Source: Bacteroidota bacterium | Lineage (GTDB): Bacteria; Bacteroidota; Bacteroidia; Bacteroidales; JABHKC01 | Direction of reading: 5' to 3' | Length of the DNA: 62,334 nucleotides | Assembly: GCA_018692315.1 (NCBI GenBank) | Contig: JABHKC010000016.1 | Span: 1 to 62,334 of the forward strand | Shown: in pieces, positions 1 through 8,071 of the stretch | Layout of the letters: each line of letters starts with the position of its first letter | Position numbering within the stretch: position 1 is the first letter of the stretch | Notes under the pieces: generated by a model | Database searches by the model: none | Told to the model about the DNA's origin: nothing | Seen by the model: only the letters and a program-made list of their open reading frames with translations | Position numbers and translations under genes: made by a program

Positions 1-129
1 CGTGAATTTTATTGTTATCGACAATTATCAACAGTTGTTCTCACCAAAATAATTTTGATAAAAATTATAGGCGTTGGCCAGAAAAAATGGCGGGCGGGCG
101 CTGGGATGTGGGTTGTAGCATCATTTTTT

Positions 130-167
130 CTTGACTTTTTGTTACTTTTGTGTCAAGACAAAAGTAA
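130..167. repeat. Palindromic element (10-bp perfect inverted repeat)
   Basis: ttacttttgt at 142-151 is the exact reverse complement of acaaaagtaa at 158-167, separated by the 6-nt loop gtcaag. The upstream cttgac at 130-135 also complements that loop, so two alternative foldings exist. There is no T-run, so it does not look like a terminator. It may be a dispersed palindromic repeat, but no second copy was seen in the window. Confidence 0.45.
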
Positions 168-292
168 ATGATATGACAATAAACTGAACTTGATATTTCA
201 TAATTATAGGGTGAAAGTTAATTTCCAGCACCTCAAAAAAAAAGATTTAGCCTGAATTATGAGAGCAAATCTCCAAATTGTATAAATATTAT

Positions 293-300
293 TACTTTTG
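293..300 (+). promoter_or_regulatory. Bacteroidota -7 element (TACTTTTG)
   Basis: The octamer matches TAnnTTTG and ends 27 nt before the ATG at 328. No clear -33 TTTG is visible at the expected distance, so only the -7 half is supported. Confidence 0.45.
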
Positions 301-327
301 CTGATTATTAACTTAAAATTACTTATT

Positions 328-1338
328 ATGAAAAAAATTATTCTTAGCCTTTCTTTTCTGACAATAGCACTTACAATCTTTTCTCAAAGCTTTGTCTTGA
401 CAGATACTTCAGGAAATAAAATTACAAATTCGAGTATTATTGTCCAAGACTCTGATGACAATAGTATTTTAGCTGTACATGTTCACGTAACCAATGTTAC
501 CGGTTCTGATGTTAGTATTAAAGTGAAAAAATATGCACTTGATGTGTTAGAAGGAAGTTCAGATATCTTTTGTTGGTTTGAATGTTACGGACCTATGGTT
601 ACAGATTCACCTGATCCAATACAAGCTGCACCTGGTGAAACTTTAACAGATTTTATCGGCGATTATTATTTTAATGACAATTTAGGAACAAGTAAAATAG
701 GCTATACTTTTTACAATCAAGACGACGCAACTGATAGTGTCATGGTAATAGTTTATTACAAAGTTATGCCTACACCAATTTCTACAATCGCAATTGATCC
801 GATAGATACATGTTTTCAGTTTCAGCAAAATCCTGATACTGTAAATTATGGTCGAATTACTCAAGCTATTCTTGTTGATGTTAACGAAGTTGAGATTACA
901 TGGGAATTATATTCTCCTCTTAGCACTTATCAGTTAACAAGAACTTATAATTATGTTGACACTGGAGCAGTTCTTGTTAGATTAACTTTAAATTGTAGTT
1001 CATCGAAGGGCGAAGTAATTTTAGGAGATGTCATAATGAGCGAATATGTTGATACATCGAGCATTAATATAAATGAAGCAGATATTTTTTCATACAAATG
1101 CAATGTTTTCCCAAATCCTGCCGAGGGAAATATTAACTTCGACTATCAATTAGAAAATAATTTGCAGCATTCCTTAATTATTTATAATACCTTAGGAAGC
1201 AGAATGAAGAAAATTGAATTGAACAAATTTGCAAATAATCTGAATTTGAATATTTCTGATTGGAAATCAGGAATGTATTTTTATTCAATATTCAAACAAG
1301 ACGAATCGAAATTCAATGGCAGATTTATTGTAAAATAG
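328..1338 (+). CDS. Secreted protein with T9SS type A sorting domain
   Basis: A 336-residue protein with a typical signal peptide: MKK, a hydrophobic stretch, then an FSQ-like cleavage site near residue 20. Residues about 255-336 are a Por secretion system C-terminal domain, recognisable from VFPNPAEG, a central 'IYNTLGSRM' strand, SGMYFYSI and the final FIVK. Such domains direct export through the type IX system and anchoring at the outer membrane. The middle part is beta-rich with no domain I recognise. I chose the ATG at 328 because the frame's earlier TTG (298) overlaps the -7 element and would spoil the signal peptide. It is single-gene: a promoter element lies upstream and a strong terminator follows. 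Cargo function is unknown. Confidence 0.8.
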   Translation: MKKIILSLSFLTIALTIFSQSFVLTDTSGNKITNSSIIVQDSDDNSILAVHVHVTNVTGSDVSIKVKKYALDVLEGSSDIFCWFECYGPMVTDSPDPIQAAPGETLTDFIGDYYFNDNLGTSKIGYTFYNQDDATDSVMVIVYYKVMPTPISTIAIDPIDTCFQFQQNPDTVNYGRITQAILVDVNEVEITWELYSPLSTYQLTRTYNYVDTGAVLVRLTLNCSSSKGEVILGDVIMSEYVDTSSININEADIFSYKCNVFPNPAEGNINFDYQLENNLQHSLIIYNTLGSRMKKIELNKFANNLNLNISDWKSGMYFYSIFKQDESKFNGRFIVK

Positions 1339-1357
1339 AAGTCAAAAATACTTTTTA

Positions 1358-1397
1358 AAAAAGGGTGCATAGTCAAATGATTATGCACCTTTTTTTT
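1358..1397 (+). terminator. Rho-independent terminator
   Basis: ggtgcata (1364-1371) pairs perfectly with tatgcacc (1382-1389), with a 10-nt loop, and is followed by eight T. It closes the T9SS cargo gene. Confidence 0.85.
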
Positions 1398-1585
1398 ATG
1401 AAAAAACTTTGATTTTAAAAAAAAAAATGAAATTTTTTTTATTTTTTTTTCTAACTAATATTCAAACAGTTAACAAGATTATTCAAAAAAAAGTGAAAAA
1501 AACACCAAAAAAGTATGTAAGATTTTTGGTGTATTTGTTATTACATAGTGAAAGGGTTCTTTTTTAACTTGTAAAACTTTTTGAA

Positions 1586-2569
1586 ATGTCTATTAACAAT
1601 ATAAATTTTTTGGTCAATTACCGAAATGCAACTTCAGGCAAAACTGCATTAATGGATGCTGCAATAGCAAACAAAATTTCTATTGTACGAAATATTGTTT
1701 CTTTAGGAGCCGATTTGAATTTGCAATCTTCAAATGAAGGCAAAACTGCATTGATATATGCGGCACTTAACTCTAACTATAATATGATAAGATATTTGCT
1801 GCTTAAAGGAGCAGATGTTAATATTCAGGATAAGAAAGGAGAAACTGCCTTGTCTTATTCAATTCAACATTATTTCGCCGAAAACGATTCAGGAATGAAT
1901 AATTCTAAAATATCGAAAACCAAAATGTTTGAAATTATAAAATTATTGATAAACAACAAAGCTGATTTAGGCTTAAAAAACAAAAGAAATCAGACTGTAG
2001 CCTCAATAGTACGATATTATAAAGACGAAAAATTCTATGAATTCTTAAAAAAATTCTATCAGAAAAATCAAGAAGACCTTACAGAAGCTATACATACAAA
2101 TAACGAACATCTTGTAAACATAATTCTGCGCCATAAGCATAAAATCAATCAAATTAACCAATATGGAAATACGCCATTAATTGAAGCAGTTTTATCAAGG
2201 AATTTGAATATGATAAATCTTTTGATAGAAAAAGATTGCGAAATAAATATGCCCGATGAAAATGGTAACACTGCACTAATGTTTGCCGTAGAAATGGGTT
2301 TGTCAGATGCCATTTTAATTTTACTTAAAAACAAAGCAAACAGTTCTAAAATCAACAATGACAATAAATATGCTTTTCTTTTTGCAATCGAAAATCAAGA
2401 TATTGAAACATTAAAACTACTTACATGCAAAAACAATTCTATTTGCAAATGCTATATCGACAAAAAAGCCTATACCTGTGCTCAAAAGACAAACAATAAA
2501 AAGCTAATAGCCCTAATGAATTTTGATAATGAAACCTATGCCACCAAAAATACTTATAGTAGAAGATAA
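1586..2569 (+). CDS. Ankyrin-repeat protein
   Basis: A 327-residue protein without signal peptide or membrane segment. Ankyrin repeats are visible from 'GKTALMDAAIAN' near the N-terminus, 'GKTALIYAALNSN', 'GETALSYSIQ', 'GNTPLIEAVLSRN' and 'GNTALMFAVEMG', each followed by the usual IVxxLLxxGADxN pattern. The repeats fall in two blocks (residues about 10-130 and 190-300) separated by a less regular linker. Ankyrin proteins normally bind other proteins. The gene's last codons overlap the start of the receiver-domain gene downstream, which makes translational coupling and a shared function likely. It is the first gene of a four-gene run that ends with a sigma factor and a membrane TPR protein. 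Confidence 0.85.
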   Translation: MSINNINFLVNYRNATSGKTALMDAAIANKISIVRNIVSLGADLNLQSSNEGKTALIYAALNSNYNMIRYLLLKGADVNIQDKKGETALSYSIQHYFAENDSGMNNSKISKTKMFEIIKLLINNKADLGLKNKRNQTVASIVRYYKDEKFYEFLKKFYQKNQEDLTEAIHTNNEHLVNIILRHKHKINQINQYGNTPLIEAVLSRNLNMINLLIEKDCEINMPDENGNTALMFAVEMGLSDAILILLKNKANSSKINNDNKYAFLFAIENQDIETLKLLTCKNNSICKCYIDKKAYTCAQKTNNKKLIALMNFDNETYATKNTYSRR

Positions 2570-2912
2570 TATTGCAAATCAAATATTGATGATTGAGCAT
2601 CTTAAATATTTTCAAGCAAAAGTAGAAATTGCTAACAATGGATTAGAAGCTTTAGAAATGGTAAAAAATCAATCATTTGATATTGTTCTAATGGATTTAA
2701 ATATGCCTGTTTTGAGCGGGTTTGAAGCAACAAAGAAAATTAGAGAAATTTATTGCAAAGAATACCTTCCAATTATAGCCGTAACCGGAAATTCATCTAA
2801 TAATGAAGAAAAAATATGTTTAGAAATAGGAATGAATGCATTTGTTAAGAAACCTTATAGTGCAAAAAAAATAGTTTGCGAAATTGAAAAATTACTTAAT
2901 ATATTTGTTTAG
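2529..2912 (+). CDS. Stand-alone response regulator receiver (CheY-like)
   Basis: A 127-residue protein made only of a receiver domain, with no output domain. The acidic pair is E12/D13, the phospho-acceptor is D56 in 'VLMDLNMP', the switch threonine lies in 'IAVTGN', and the conserved lysine lies in 'FVKKPYS'. I place the start at ATG 2529; ATG 2538 is an alternative. Either way the first beta strand is encoded inside the last codons of the ankyrin gene, so the overlap is real. The gene lies 11 nt before the sigma factor gene. A single-domain receiver next to an ECF-type sigma factor suggests control by phosphorylation-dependent binding, but no cognate kinase is adjacent. Confidence 0.9.
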   Translation: MKPMPPKILIVEDNIANQILMIEHLKYFQAKVEIANNGLEALEMVKNQSFDIVLMDLNMPVLSGFEATKKIREIYCKEYLPIIAVTGNSSNNEEKICLEIGMNAFVKKPYSAKKIVCEIEKLLNIFV

Positions 2913-2923
2913 AACATACAAAC

Positions 2924-3556
2924 ATGAGCAGAGCAAAAGACATTGAAAAGTTCAAAAAAATTGTGAGTCGAATACAAAAAGGAGATGAAAATGCCCTTAA
3001 TGGAATTTTTGAAGAATATAGAGATCCATTTGTTTATCAATTCTTGAAAATGTTTGGCGAAGACATAAATACAGCTACAAGTATTTATATAGATGCCTTA
3101 TTAGCGTTTAAAAAAAATATCGCAGAAAATAAAACCCCAAATTTTACTGCCAAGTTTGAAACTTATCTTTTCAAAATAGGGAAAAATATTTATTTAAACA
3201 GTAAACGAGGAAAGAAAATTTCATTAATCGAATATTCAGATCGAATTGAAGAAGAAGTTCAGCAGACTATTTTCGAAGAAGAAGAAACCCAAAAGGTAAT
3301 TATAACAACAGAAGAAATCATTAAACTTGAAAATGCAATAATCCTGAAACTTGATCAATTAAAATCGAAATGCCAGGAAATATTAAAACAAACCTATTAT
3401 AATGGAATTAAAGCAGAAGAATTAGCAAATCTTATGGAATTGGAAAGCAAAAATGCCCTTTACACTCAAAGGTCAAGATGCTTGGACATTTTGAGAGAGT
3501 TAGTTTTCTCAGATTTGTCGGAATCAGAAATTAATAAACAAATTTTAGAAAAATGA
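2924..3556 (+). CDS. ECF-type RNA polymerase sigma factor
   Basis: A 210-residue protein with the size and layout of an ECF sigma factor. A region-2-like segment ('GIFEEYRDPFVYQFLKMF' through 'TYLFKIGKNIYLNSKR') is followed by an acidic linker. A region-4-like helix-turn-helix follows ('QLKSKCQEILKQTYYNGI' and 'ELANLMELESKNALYTQRSR'). It would direct RNA polymerase to a dedicated promoter set. The stop overlaps the start of the next gene by 4 nt (ATGA), the usual arrangement for a sigma factor and its membrane-bound regulator. The sequence is divergent enough that I cannot name the subgroup. Confidence 0.75.
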   Translation: MSRAKDIEKFKKIVSRIQKGDENALNGIFEEYRDPFVYQFLKMFGEDINTATSIYIDALLAFKKNIAENKTPNFTAKFETYLFKIGKNIYLNSKRGKKISLIEYSDRIEEEVQQTIFEEEETQKVIITTEEIIKLENAIILKLDQLKSKCQEILKQTYYNGIKAEELANLMELESKNALYTQRSRCLDILRELVFSDLSESEINKQILEK

Positions 3557-4329
3557 GAATAGACTTATATAATAAAATTGATGACTATATATTAAATAGA
3601 TTGTCAATTCAGGATCGCAATAAGTTTGAAAAAGCAGTATTAATAGATAATAGCTTAAGAAAGGAATTCAAATTTAGGTTAGCTCTTAAGAGAGTAATAG
3701 ATACAAGAGAAGAAAATCGTCTTAGACAAAATCTAATGAAGCTAAACCAAATAATGAAGCCTTTCAACAAGTTTTCAATGAATGTCGCAAGGTATAGGAA
3801 TTTTTTAATAATTACCTCTATTGCAGCATCATTTTCGCTTTTGATAATTGCATATTTTCAAATTCAATTAGCTAACAAAAACTATCAATATCTAAGTTCG
3901 TATTATTCGGCACCAAACAACTACTATTTTCCAACTCTTAGGTCTGCCAAAATAGAACAAAAACATTCTGAGACAGTTGATGGAATGTACGCCTATGAAA
4001 CTCAAAAATATGACATAGCTCTTGAGAAGTTGCAATCGGCATTAGAAAAAGACGAAAACAACCAAAACCTGATGTTTTATTTAGGCTCAACACATTTAAT
4101 GTTGAAAAATCTTCCGGAAGCTAAAGAATTGTTTCTGAAACTTAAAGATGCTGGAAATAAATTTTATGAAAAATATATAGATTGGTCTTTATGCCTAATA
4201 TACCTTGAGATTGGAGAAACTGAAAATGCAAAAACAGTGCTTAAAAAAATTGTAGAATCCGATAATAATTTTAGCGAAAATGCTTTAAAATTACTTTCGC
4301 AGATTGAAGATACCACCGGCAACGATTAA
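3553..4329 (+). CDS. Membrane-anchored TPR protein, candidate anti-sigma factor
   Basis: A 258-residue protein. The cytoplasmic N-terminal ~80 residues are charged and lack a zinc-finger motif. One membrane segment spans about 83-105. Residues about 140-250 outside the membrane carry tetratricopeptide repeats ('YDIALEKLQSALEKDENNQ', 'LPEAKELFLKLKDAGN', 'ETENAKTVLKKIVESDNN'). The ATG overlaps the sigma factor stop codon. This one-membrane-span layout next to an ECF gene is that of a Bacteroidota anti-sigma/TPR protein, and a second pair at 35.9-37.7 kb has the same plan. The anti-sigma role is inferred from position. Confidence 0.65.
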   Translation: MRIDLYNKIDDYILNRLSIQDRNKFEKAVLIDNSLRKEFKFRLALKRVIDTREENRLRQNLMKLNQIMKPFNKFSMNVARYRNFLIITSIAASFSLLIIAYFQIQLANKNYQYLSSYYSAPNNYYFPTLRSAKIEQKHSETVDGMYAYETQKYDIALEKLQSALEKDENNQNLMFYLGSTHLMLKNLPEAKELFLKLKDAGNKFYEKYIDWSLCLIYLEIGETENAKTVLKKIVESDNNFSENALKLLSQIEDTTGND

Positions 4330-4489
4330 TTGTAGGTGTTTTTTTTCATAGTAACCGGGGGGTTTTTGGTAGATTCCCCCCCTTACTTTTCTCTTCGCAC
4401 AATGTAAAAATACTGTAAGACAATGCAAATTCATATGAAAAGTAGAATTTCATAATTTGTAGATTTTCATGATTTTATGTTTAGTTTTC

Positions 4490-4521
4490 AAAGGGGGTAT
4501 CAATTAGGATGCCTCCTTTTT
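4490..4521 (+). terminator. Terminator-like hairpin after the sigma/TPR operon
   Basis: aaagggggtatc (4490-4501) pairs over 12 positions (two of them G-U) with gatgcctccttt (4508-4519), leaving a 6-nt loop. The T-run is short, so efficiency is uncertain. Confidence 0.5.
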
Positions 4522-4562
4522 ACATAAGCTTTTCAAAATTGGCAAAAACAAATTCATATGAG

Positions 4563-4594
4563 TTTGACTTTACACAAAATTTGTTTTATTTTTG
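4563..4594 (+). promoter_or_regulatory. Bacteroidota promoter (TTTG-N20-TATTTTTG)
   Basis: TTTG at 4563-4566 and TATTTTTG at 4587-4594 are 20 nt apart, an exact fit to the phylum's -33/-7 consensus. It precedes the secreted beta-propeller gene at 4663. Confidence 0.65.
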
Positions 4595-4662
4595 AAAAAC
4601 GAAATAACTTTTGAAAAACGTCTTATTAGAAACTAAAAAATCGTTTATTAAACTAATATGTT

Positions 4663-6609
4663 ATGAAAAACTATATAATACTTCTTTTAATAAATTTATC
4701 AATTCAAGGTTTTTCTCAAATTACTTCATACCATTGGCTAAGAACTTTGGGAGCTGATGGCAATGAATTAATTCTTCATTTATCTGAGAATAATTCTGGC
4801 TCATGTATTTTATCAATTTCAAGCCCAATGACTGCTTTAGGAGACACCTTGTTATTTGTTGACACTTCGCTAGTTGGTAGCAATAACTATTTATTAGAAT
4901 TTGATAATTTTGGAAACATAATAAATTCAGTTGGTCATCCTAGTGGTGCATTAAATTATGCAACCTGTAGTGGATTTTGTTTTTATTCAAACTACATGTA
5001 TTCAATATTTTCTAAGACAATATACAGTCCAATAACATATGGGAGTACAACTACAAATTTGATCACAAACTCTCCTGACATATACATTACAAAACAAGAT
5101 ACCCTTGGTAATCCAATTTCACTTTGCAATTTTGGCAACAGTGGTGATGACCATCCTTCAAAAATATCAATAGATAATAATGGGAACGTCATTGTTGCAG
5201 GCTACTACGACAGCCCAGCATTAACCTTCGCAGGCACCACTATTAGCAATTCGGGTAGCGAAGATGCATTTATAGCAAAATACGATTCACTTGGGAACGA
5301 GCTTTGGATAAAACGAATTTACTCATCAGACGATGATGAACCGGAAGCGCTTGCTGTGGATGAATTTGGGAATATTTATTATGCACAACGCACAAATTCA
5401 AGTTTGTTAAATGTTGATGGGAATTTATTATATGCGAATAATAGCAATGGGGTATCATTTCTAATAAAATTTGGTGCGAATGGTAACTTTGCTTGGAGTA
5501 AATTACTTCATTCAAATGCCAGCACAATATATGACCAAAACTTCATTTGTGATGTAAAGATTGATAATTCAAATAATGTTTTAGTTGCCGCATACTCAAG
5601 TGCTCTAACATCTTTATTTGATTCAGACACAATATGGGCATCTAATGTTTTTCCAACACAACCTAATTGCCATAATCCGTTGATTGCCAAATTGGATTCA
5701 TCCGGTTCCATATTATGGAAAAAGTACGCTATTACTGAAACTGCAATAGGTGAATCTATAGAACCAATAATAACTTTTGATAAGGATAATAGTGTATATT
5801 TTGATTTTTACTTTGCAGATGATACTGTTTATTTTGATAATGATACAATAATATCACCTTCTCAACCAAATGATATGTTTACAATTCTAAGTAAATTTAA
5901 TCCTTCCGGGGAAAAACTATGGCACAATATTTTTGAACAACACTTTGCATATCCTCGATTATTATATATTGATGATGCTTATGATATTTATATAAGCGGT
6001 GTTTTCAATACCATGCCTTCTATTCAATTTGACAGTCTTGTTTCACCAAGCTTTTATTTAAACAGCAATGATATTTATGTTTTAAAAGCAAGCCAATTCA
6101 TTCCTGCTCCCGATACCACAAAACAATATATAAATCTGAATCAGGGTTGGTCAATCATTTCGAGCTATGTTGATATATATGTGGCAGATTGTGATTCAGT
6201 TTTTGAAGATGTGGCTCCAGATATGGTTCTTATGAAAAACGAAACCGGGCAAACTTTTTGGCCTATGTATAATGTAAACACTATTGGCGATTTGCAAATT
6301 GGTGAAGGTTATATTATAAAAATGTACAACTTTAATATCCTTGAAGTAAACGGCATAGCTGTTGTGCCCGAAACAACACCATTGAACTTACAGTCAGGCT
6401 GGAATATAATAGGCTACCTCCGCCAAAACCCCGGAGACATCGGCACTATGCTTGCCAACATTTCATCAAATGTATATGTTGTAAAAAATGGCAATGGCTT
6501 GGTTTATTGGCCCCTCTACGGAATAAACAACATAGGAAACATGAATCCCGGCGAAGGCTACCAAATAAAAATGACTGCTGCGGATACTTTGCTTTATCCG
6601 GCGAATTAG
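4663..6609 (+). CDS. Secreted beta-propeller protein without sorting domain
   Basis: A 648-residue protein with a signal peptide (MKNYIILLLINLSIQGFSQ). Residues about 80-480 carry SBBP-like repeats of the form 'AGYYDSPALTFAGTTISNSGSEDAFIAKYDSLGNELW'-type blades (shortened here: 'FIAKYDSLGNELWIKR', 'FLIKFGANGNFAWSK', 'LIAKLDSSGSILWKK'). From about 489 to the end are two copies of a ~75-residue module with GW-S/N-II, VYWPLYGIN and GEGYQIKM signatures. The same module occurs in the three proteins at 24.3-33.0 kb. There it is followed by a further domain and a T9SS sorting domain. Here translation stops right after 'YPAN', so the sorting signal is absent. It is either naturally periplasmic or a truncated relative. 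Confidence 0.8.
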   Translation: MKNYIILLLINLSIQGFSQITSYHWLRTLGADGNELILHLSENNSGSCILSISSPMTALGDTLLFVDTSLVGSNNYLLEFDNFGNIINSVGHPSGALNYATCSGFCFYSNYMYSIFSKTIYSPITYGSTTTNLITNSPDIYITKQDTLGNPISLCNFGNSGDDHPSKISIDNNGNVIVAGYYDSPALTFAGTTISNSGSEDAFIAKYDSLGNELWIKRIYSSDDDEPEALAVDEFGNIYYAQRTNSSLLNVDGNLLYANNSNGVSFLIKFGANGNFAWSKLLHSNASTIYDQNFICDVKIDNSNNVLVAAYSSALTSLFDSDTIWASNVFPTQPNCHNPLIAKLDSSGSILWKKYAITETAIGESIEPIITFDKDNSVYFDFYFADDTVYFDNDTIISPSQPNDMFTILSKFNPSGEKLWHNIFEQHFAYPRLLYIDDAYDIYISGVFNTMPSIQFDSLVSPSFYLNSNDIYVLKASQFIPAPDTTKQYINLNQGWSIISSYVDIYVADCDSVFEDVAPDMVLMKNETGQTFWPMYNVNTIGDLQIGEGYIIKMYNFNILEVNGIAVVPETTPLNLQSGWNIIGYLRQNPGDIGTMLANISSNVYVVKNGNGLVYWPLYGINNIGNMNPGEGYQIKMTAADTLLYPAN

Positions 6610-6751
6610 AATCTGGCATCAGTCTCTGTGGGTTTTGAAAACCCACCGTATCTTTTTACGCTATCAAAATATATTCTCTCCCTTTTTTCTTAGGCTATCA
6701 AATAAAAATGCTGGCTGCTGATATTTTGCTTTAACCAACTAATTAGAATCT
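6556..6751 (+). repeat. Degenerate direct duplication of the gene's 3' end
   Basis: The last ~59 nt of the preceding gene (6556-6614, encoding GYQIKM...LLYPAN-stop) recur in diverged form at 6693-6751, 137 nt downstream. In frame, the second copy reads GYQIKMLAADILL-stop-PTN-stop. It lacks a start and is not expressed as a protein by itself. It looks like the scar of a recombination or a lost paralogue. Confidence 0.7.
6628..6657 (+). terminator. Palindromic terminator-like hairpin
   Basis: gtgggtttt (6628-6636) and aaaacccac (6638-6646) form a perfect palindrome around one G. A T-rich stretch (tatcttttta) follows 3 nt later. It lies between the two copies of the duplicated gene end. Confidence 0.5.
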
Positions 6752-6786
6752 ATTCAAAACAAAACTTTCATCATTACTCAAATTTG

Positions 6787-6794
6787 TATATTTG
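6787..6794 (+). promoter_or_regulatory. Bacteroidota -7 element (TATATTTG)
   Basis: An exact TAnnTTTG match 27 nt before the ATG of the thioredoxin lipoprotein gene. Only a partial -33 (TTTC, 6766-6769) is visible. Confidence 0.5.
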
Positions 6795-6820
6795 CCTAAT
6801 TTTAATCTAAAATATAAGTA

Positions 6821-8020
6821 ATGAAAAAGTATTTGGTTTTTGTTTTGGTTGTTGCGATTTTTAGCAATTGCAGTACCGACAATAGTAATTTTGGAGTATC
6901 AGGAAATATTAAAAATGCCGGTGAGAATTGGATATTTCTGTATGATTATGAGGATAGCAGATATATGCGTAAGGCTTTAGATTCTGCAAAAATAGGTAGC
7001 GATGGAAATTTTACAGTAAAAGCTCGTTGCGAAAAAACTACTTTTTTCTCTCTGCAAAAAGACAAATCCGATTTTATTTTGCTTCTTATAAATCCTGATG
7101 AAGAAGTTAAAATAGATGCCGATTTTTCTAATCTAAATAAAACTTATTCTGTTTCAGGCTCTAAAGAATCAGAGGCTATTAAAGAAGTTGCCGATTCTTC
7201 ATATTTTTATGACAATGAGATTCAAAAGCTAAACAAAATTTATCAGGATGCACTTGAGGACAAAACAATTGATATAGAGGCTTTAAGAACAAGCTTAGAC
7301 CAACGATCTGGAATTATTTTGTCAAAGTTCAGAAACTATCTATTGAGCTTTATCAAAAAGAATGAAAGCTCTCTTGTCTCCTTAATGGCGCTGTTTCAAG
7401 GCATTGCAGGCAGACAAATTCTTACTGAAAAAAGCGATCTGGCACATTTCGAAAATGTCGAGAGAAATCTAACTAAGTTATATCCTGAATCAAAGCACTT
7501 ATTGACTCTTAGAAGTTCAATTTCTCAGATGAAGCAAAAGTTTATTGCCGAAGAGCAGCAGAAGATACAAAAGGAACAGCCTCAGGCTTCTGTTGAAATA
7601 AATACCATAGCACCCGAAATTAATTTGCCAAGTCCGAATGGAGAAAATATTTCCTTACATTCACTTCGTGGAAAATATGTTTTATTAGATTTTTGGGCTT
7701 CATGGTGTGCTCCTTGCCGAAGAGAAAATCCGAATTTGGTAGCAAACTATAATAAATATAAAGACGAAGGTTTTGAGATATATCAAGTTTCCTTAGACAA
7801 AGCCGGCAAACGAAGCGATTGGATAAATGCAATTAGAGCTGACAAACTTGATTGGATTCACGTGAGCGATCTTAAATTTTGGCAATGTGTTCCTGCAAAA
7901 CAATACGGAGTAAAAAGTATTCCATCGAGTTTTCTTATAGACAAAGACGGAAAAGTTATTGCAAAAAATCTGCGTGCTTCTGAACTTGGTAAAAAACTAA
8001 AACAGATTTTTAATAAATAG
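6821..8020 (+). CDS. TlpA-like thioredoxin lipoprotein
   Basis: A 399-residue protein. The N-terminus is a lipoprotein signal with the lipobox-like 'FSNC' (Cys at about 17). Residues about 22-130 resemble the DUF4369 domain common in Bacteroidota, with 'VSGNIKNAGENWIFLYDY' and 'DSAKIGSDGNFTVKA'. A helical linker follows. Residues about 260-399 are an AhpC/TSA-thioredoxin fold with the active site WCAPC in 'LLDFWASWCAPCRREN' and the cis-proline loop 'VKSIPSSFLID'. It should act as a disulfide reductase or oxidoreductase facing the periplasm. It is preceded by its own promoter element and lies 51 nt before wecB. Confidence 0.85.
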   Translation: MKKYLVFVLVVAIFSNCSTDNSNFGVSGNIKNAGENWIFLYDYEDSRYMRKALDSAKIGSDGNFTVKARCEKTTFFSLQKDKSDFILLLINPDEEVKIDADFSNLNKTYSVSGSKESEAIKEVADSSYFYDNEIQKLNKIYQDALEDKTIDIEALRTSLDQRSGIILSKFRNYLLSFIKKNESSLVSLMALFQGIAGRQILTEKSDLAHFENVERNLTKLYPESKHLLTLRSSISQMKQKFIAEEQQKIQKEQPQASVEINTIAPEINLPSPNGENISLHSLRGKYVLLDFWASWCAPCRRENPNLVANYNKYKDEGFEIYQVSLDKAGKRSDWINAIRADKLDWIHVSDLKFWQCVPAKQYGVKSIPSSFLIDKDGKVIAKNLRASELGKKLKQIFNK

Positions 8021-8071
8021 TTTTGCAAATTAGTCTTGATGTCAAAAATCTACAAATTCAAATACAAAAAG

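Larger units (their letters stand above)
1..327. other. Left-edge region with no supported gene
   Basis: I see no coding sequence here. Positions 70-120 form a G+C-rich patch inside very AT-rich DNA. It is followed by an inverted repeat at 142-167 and by the -7 promoter element of the first gene at 293-300. The upstream gene, if any, lies outside the window. Confidence 0.5.
4330..4662. other. Intergenic region with hairpins and a promoter
   Basis: No coding sequence is seen. A G6/C7 inverted repeat sits at 4357-4382, a terminator-like hairpin at 4490-4521, and a complete promoter at 4563-4594. The 12-mer ttttgaaaaacg occurs twice between 4590 and 4622, immediately around and after the -7 element, and could be an operator. 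This is only an observation. Confidence 0.5.

Noticed and set aside
4357-4382. G6/C7 inverted repeat as a terminator
   Set aside because: No T-run follows it and the loop is long. The hairpin at 4490-4521 is the better candidate.
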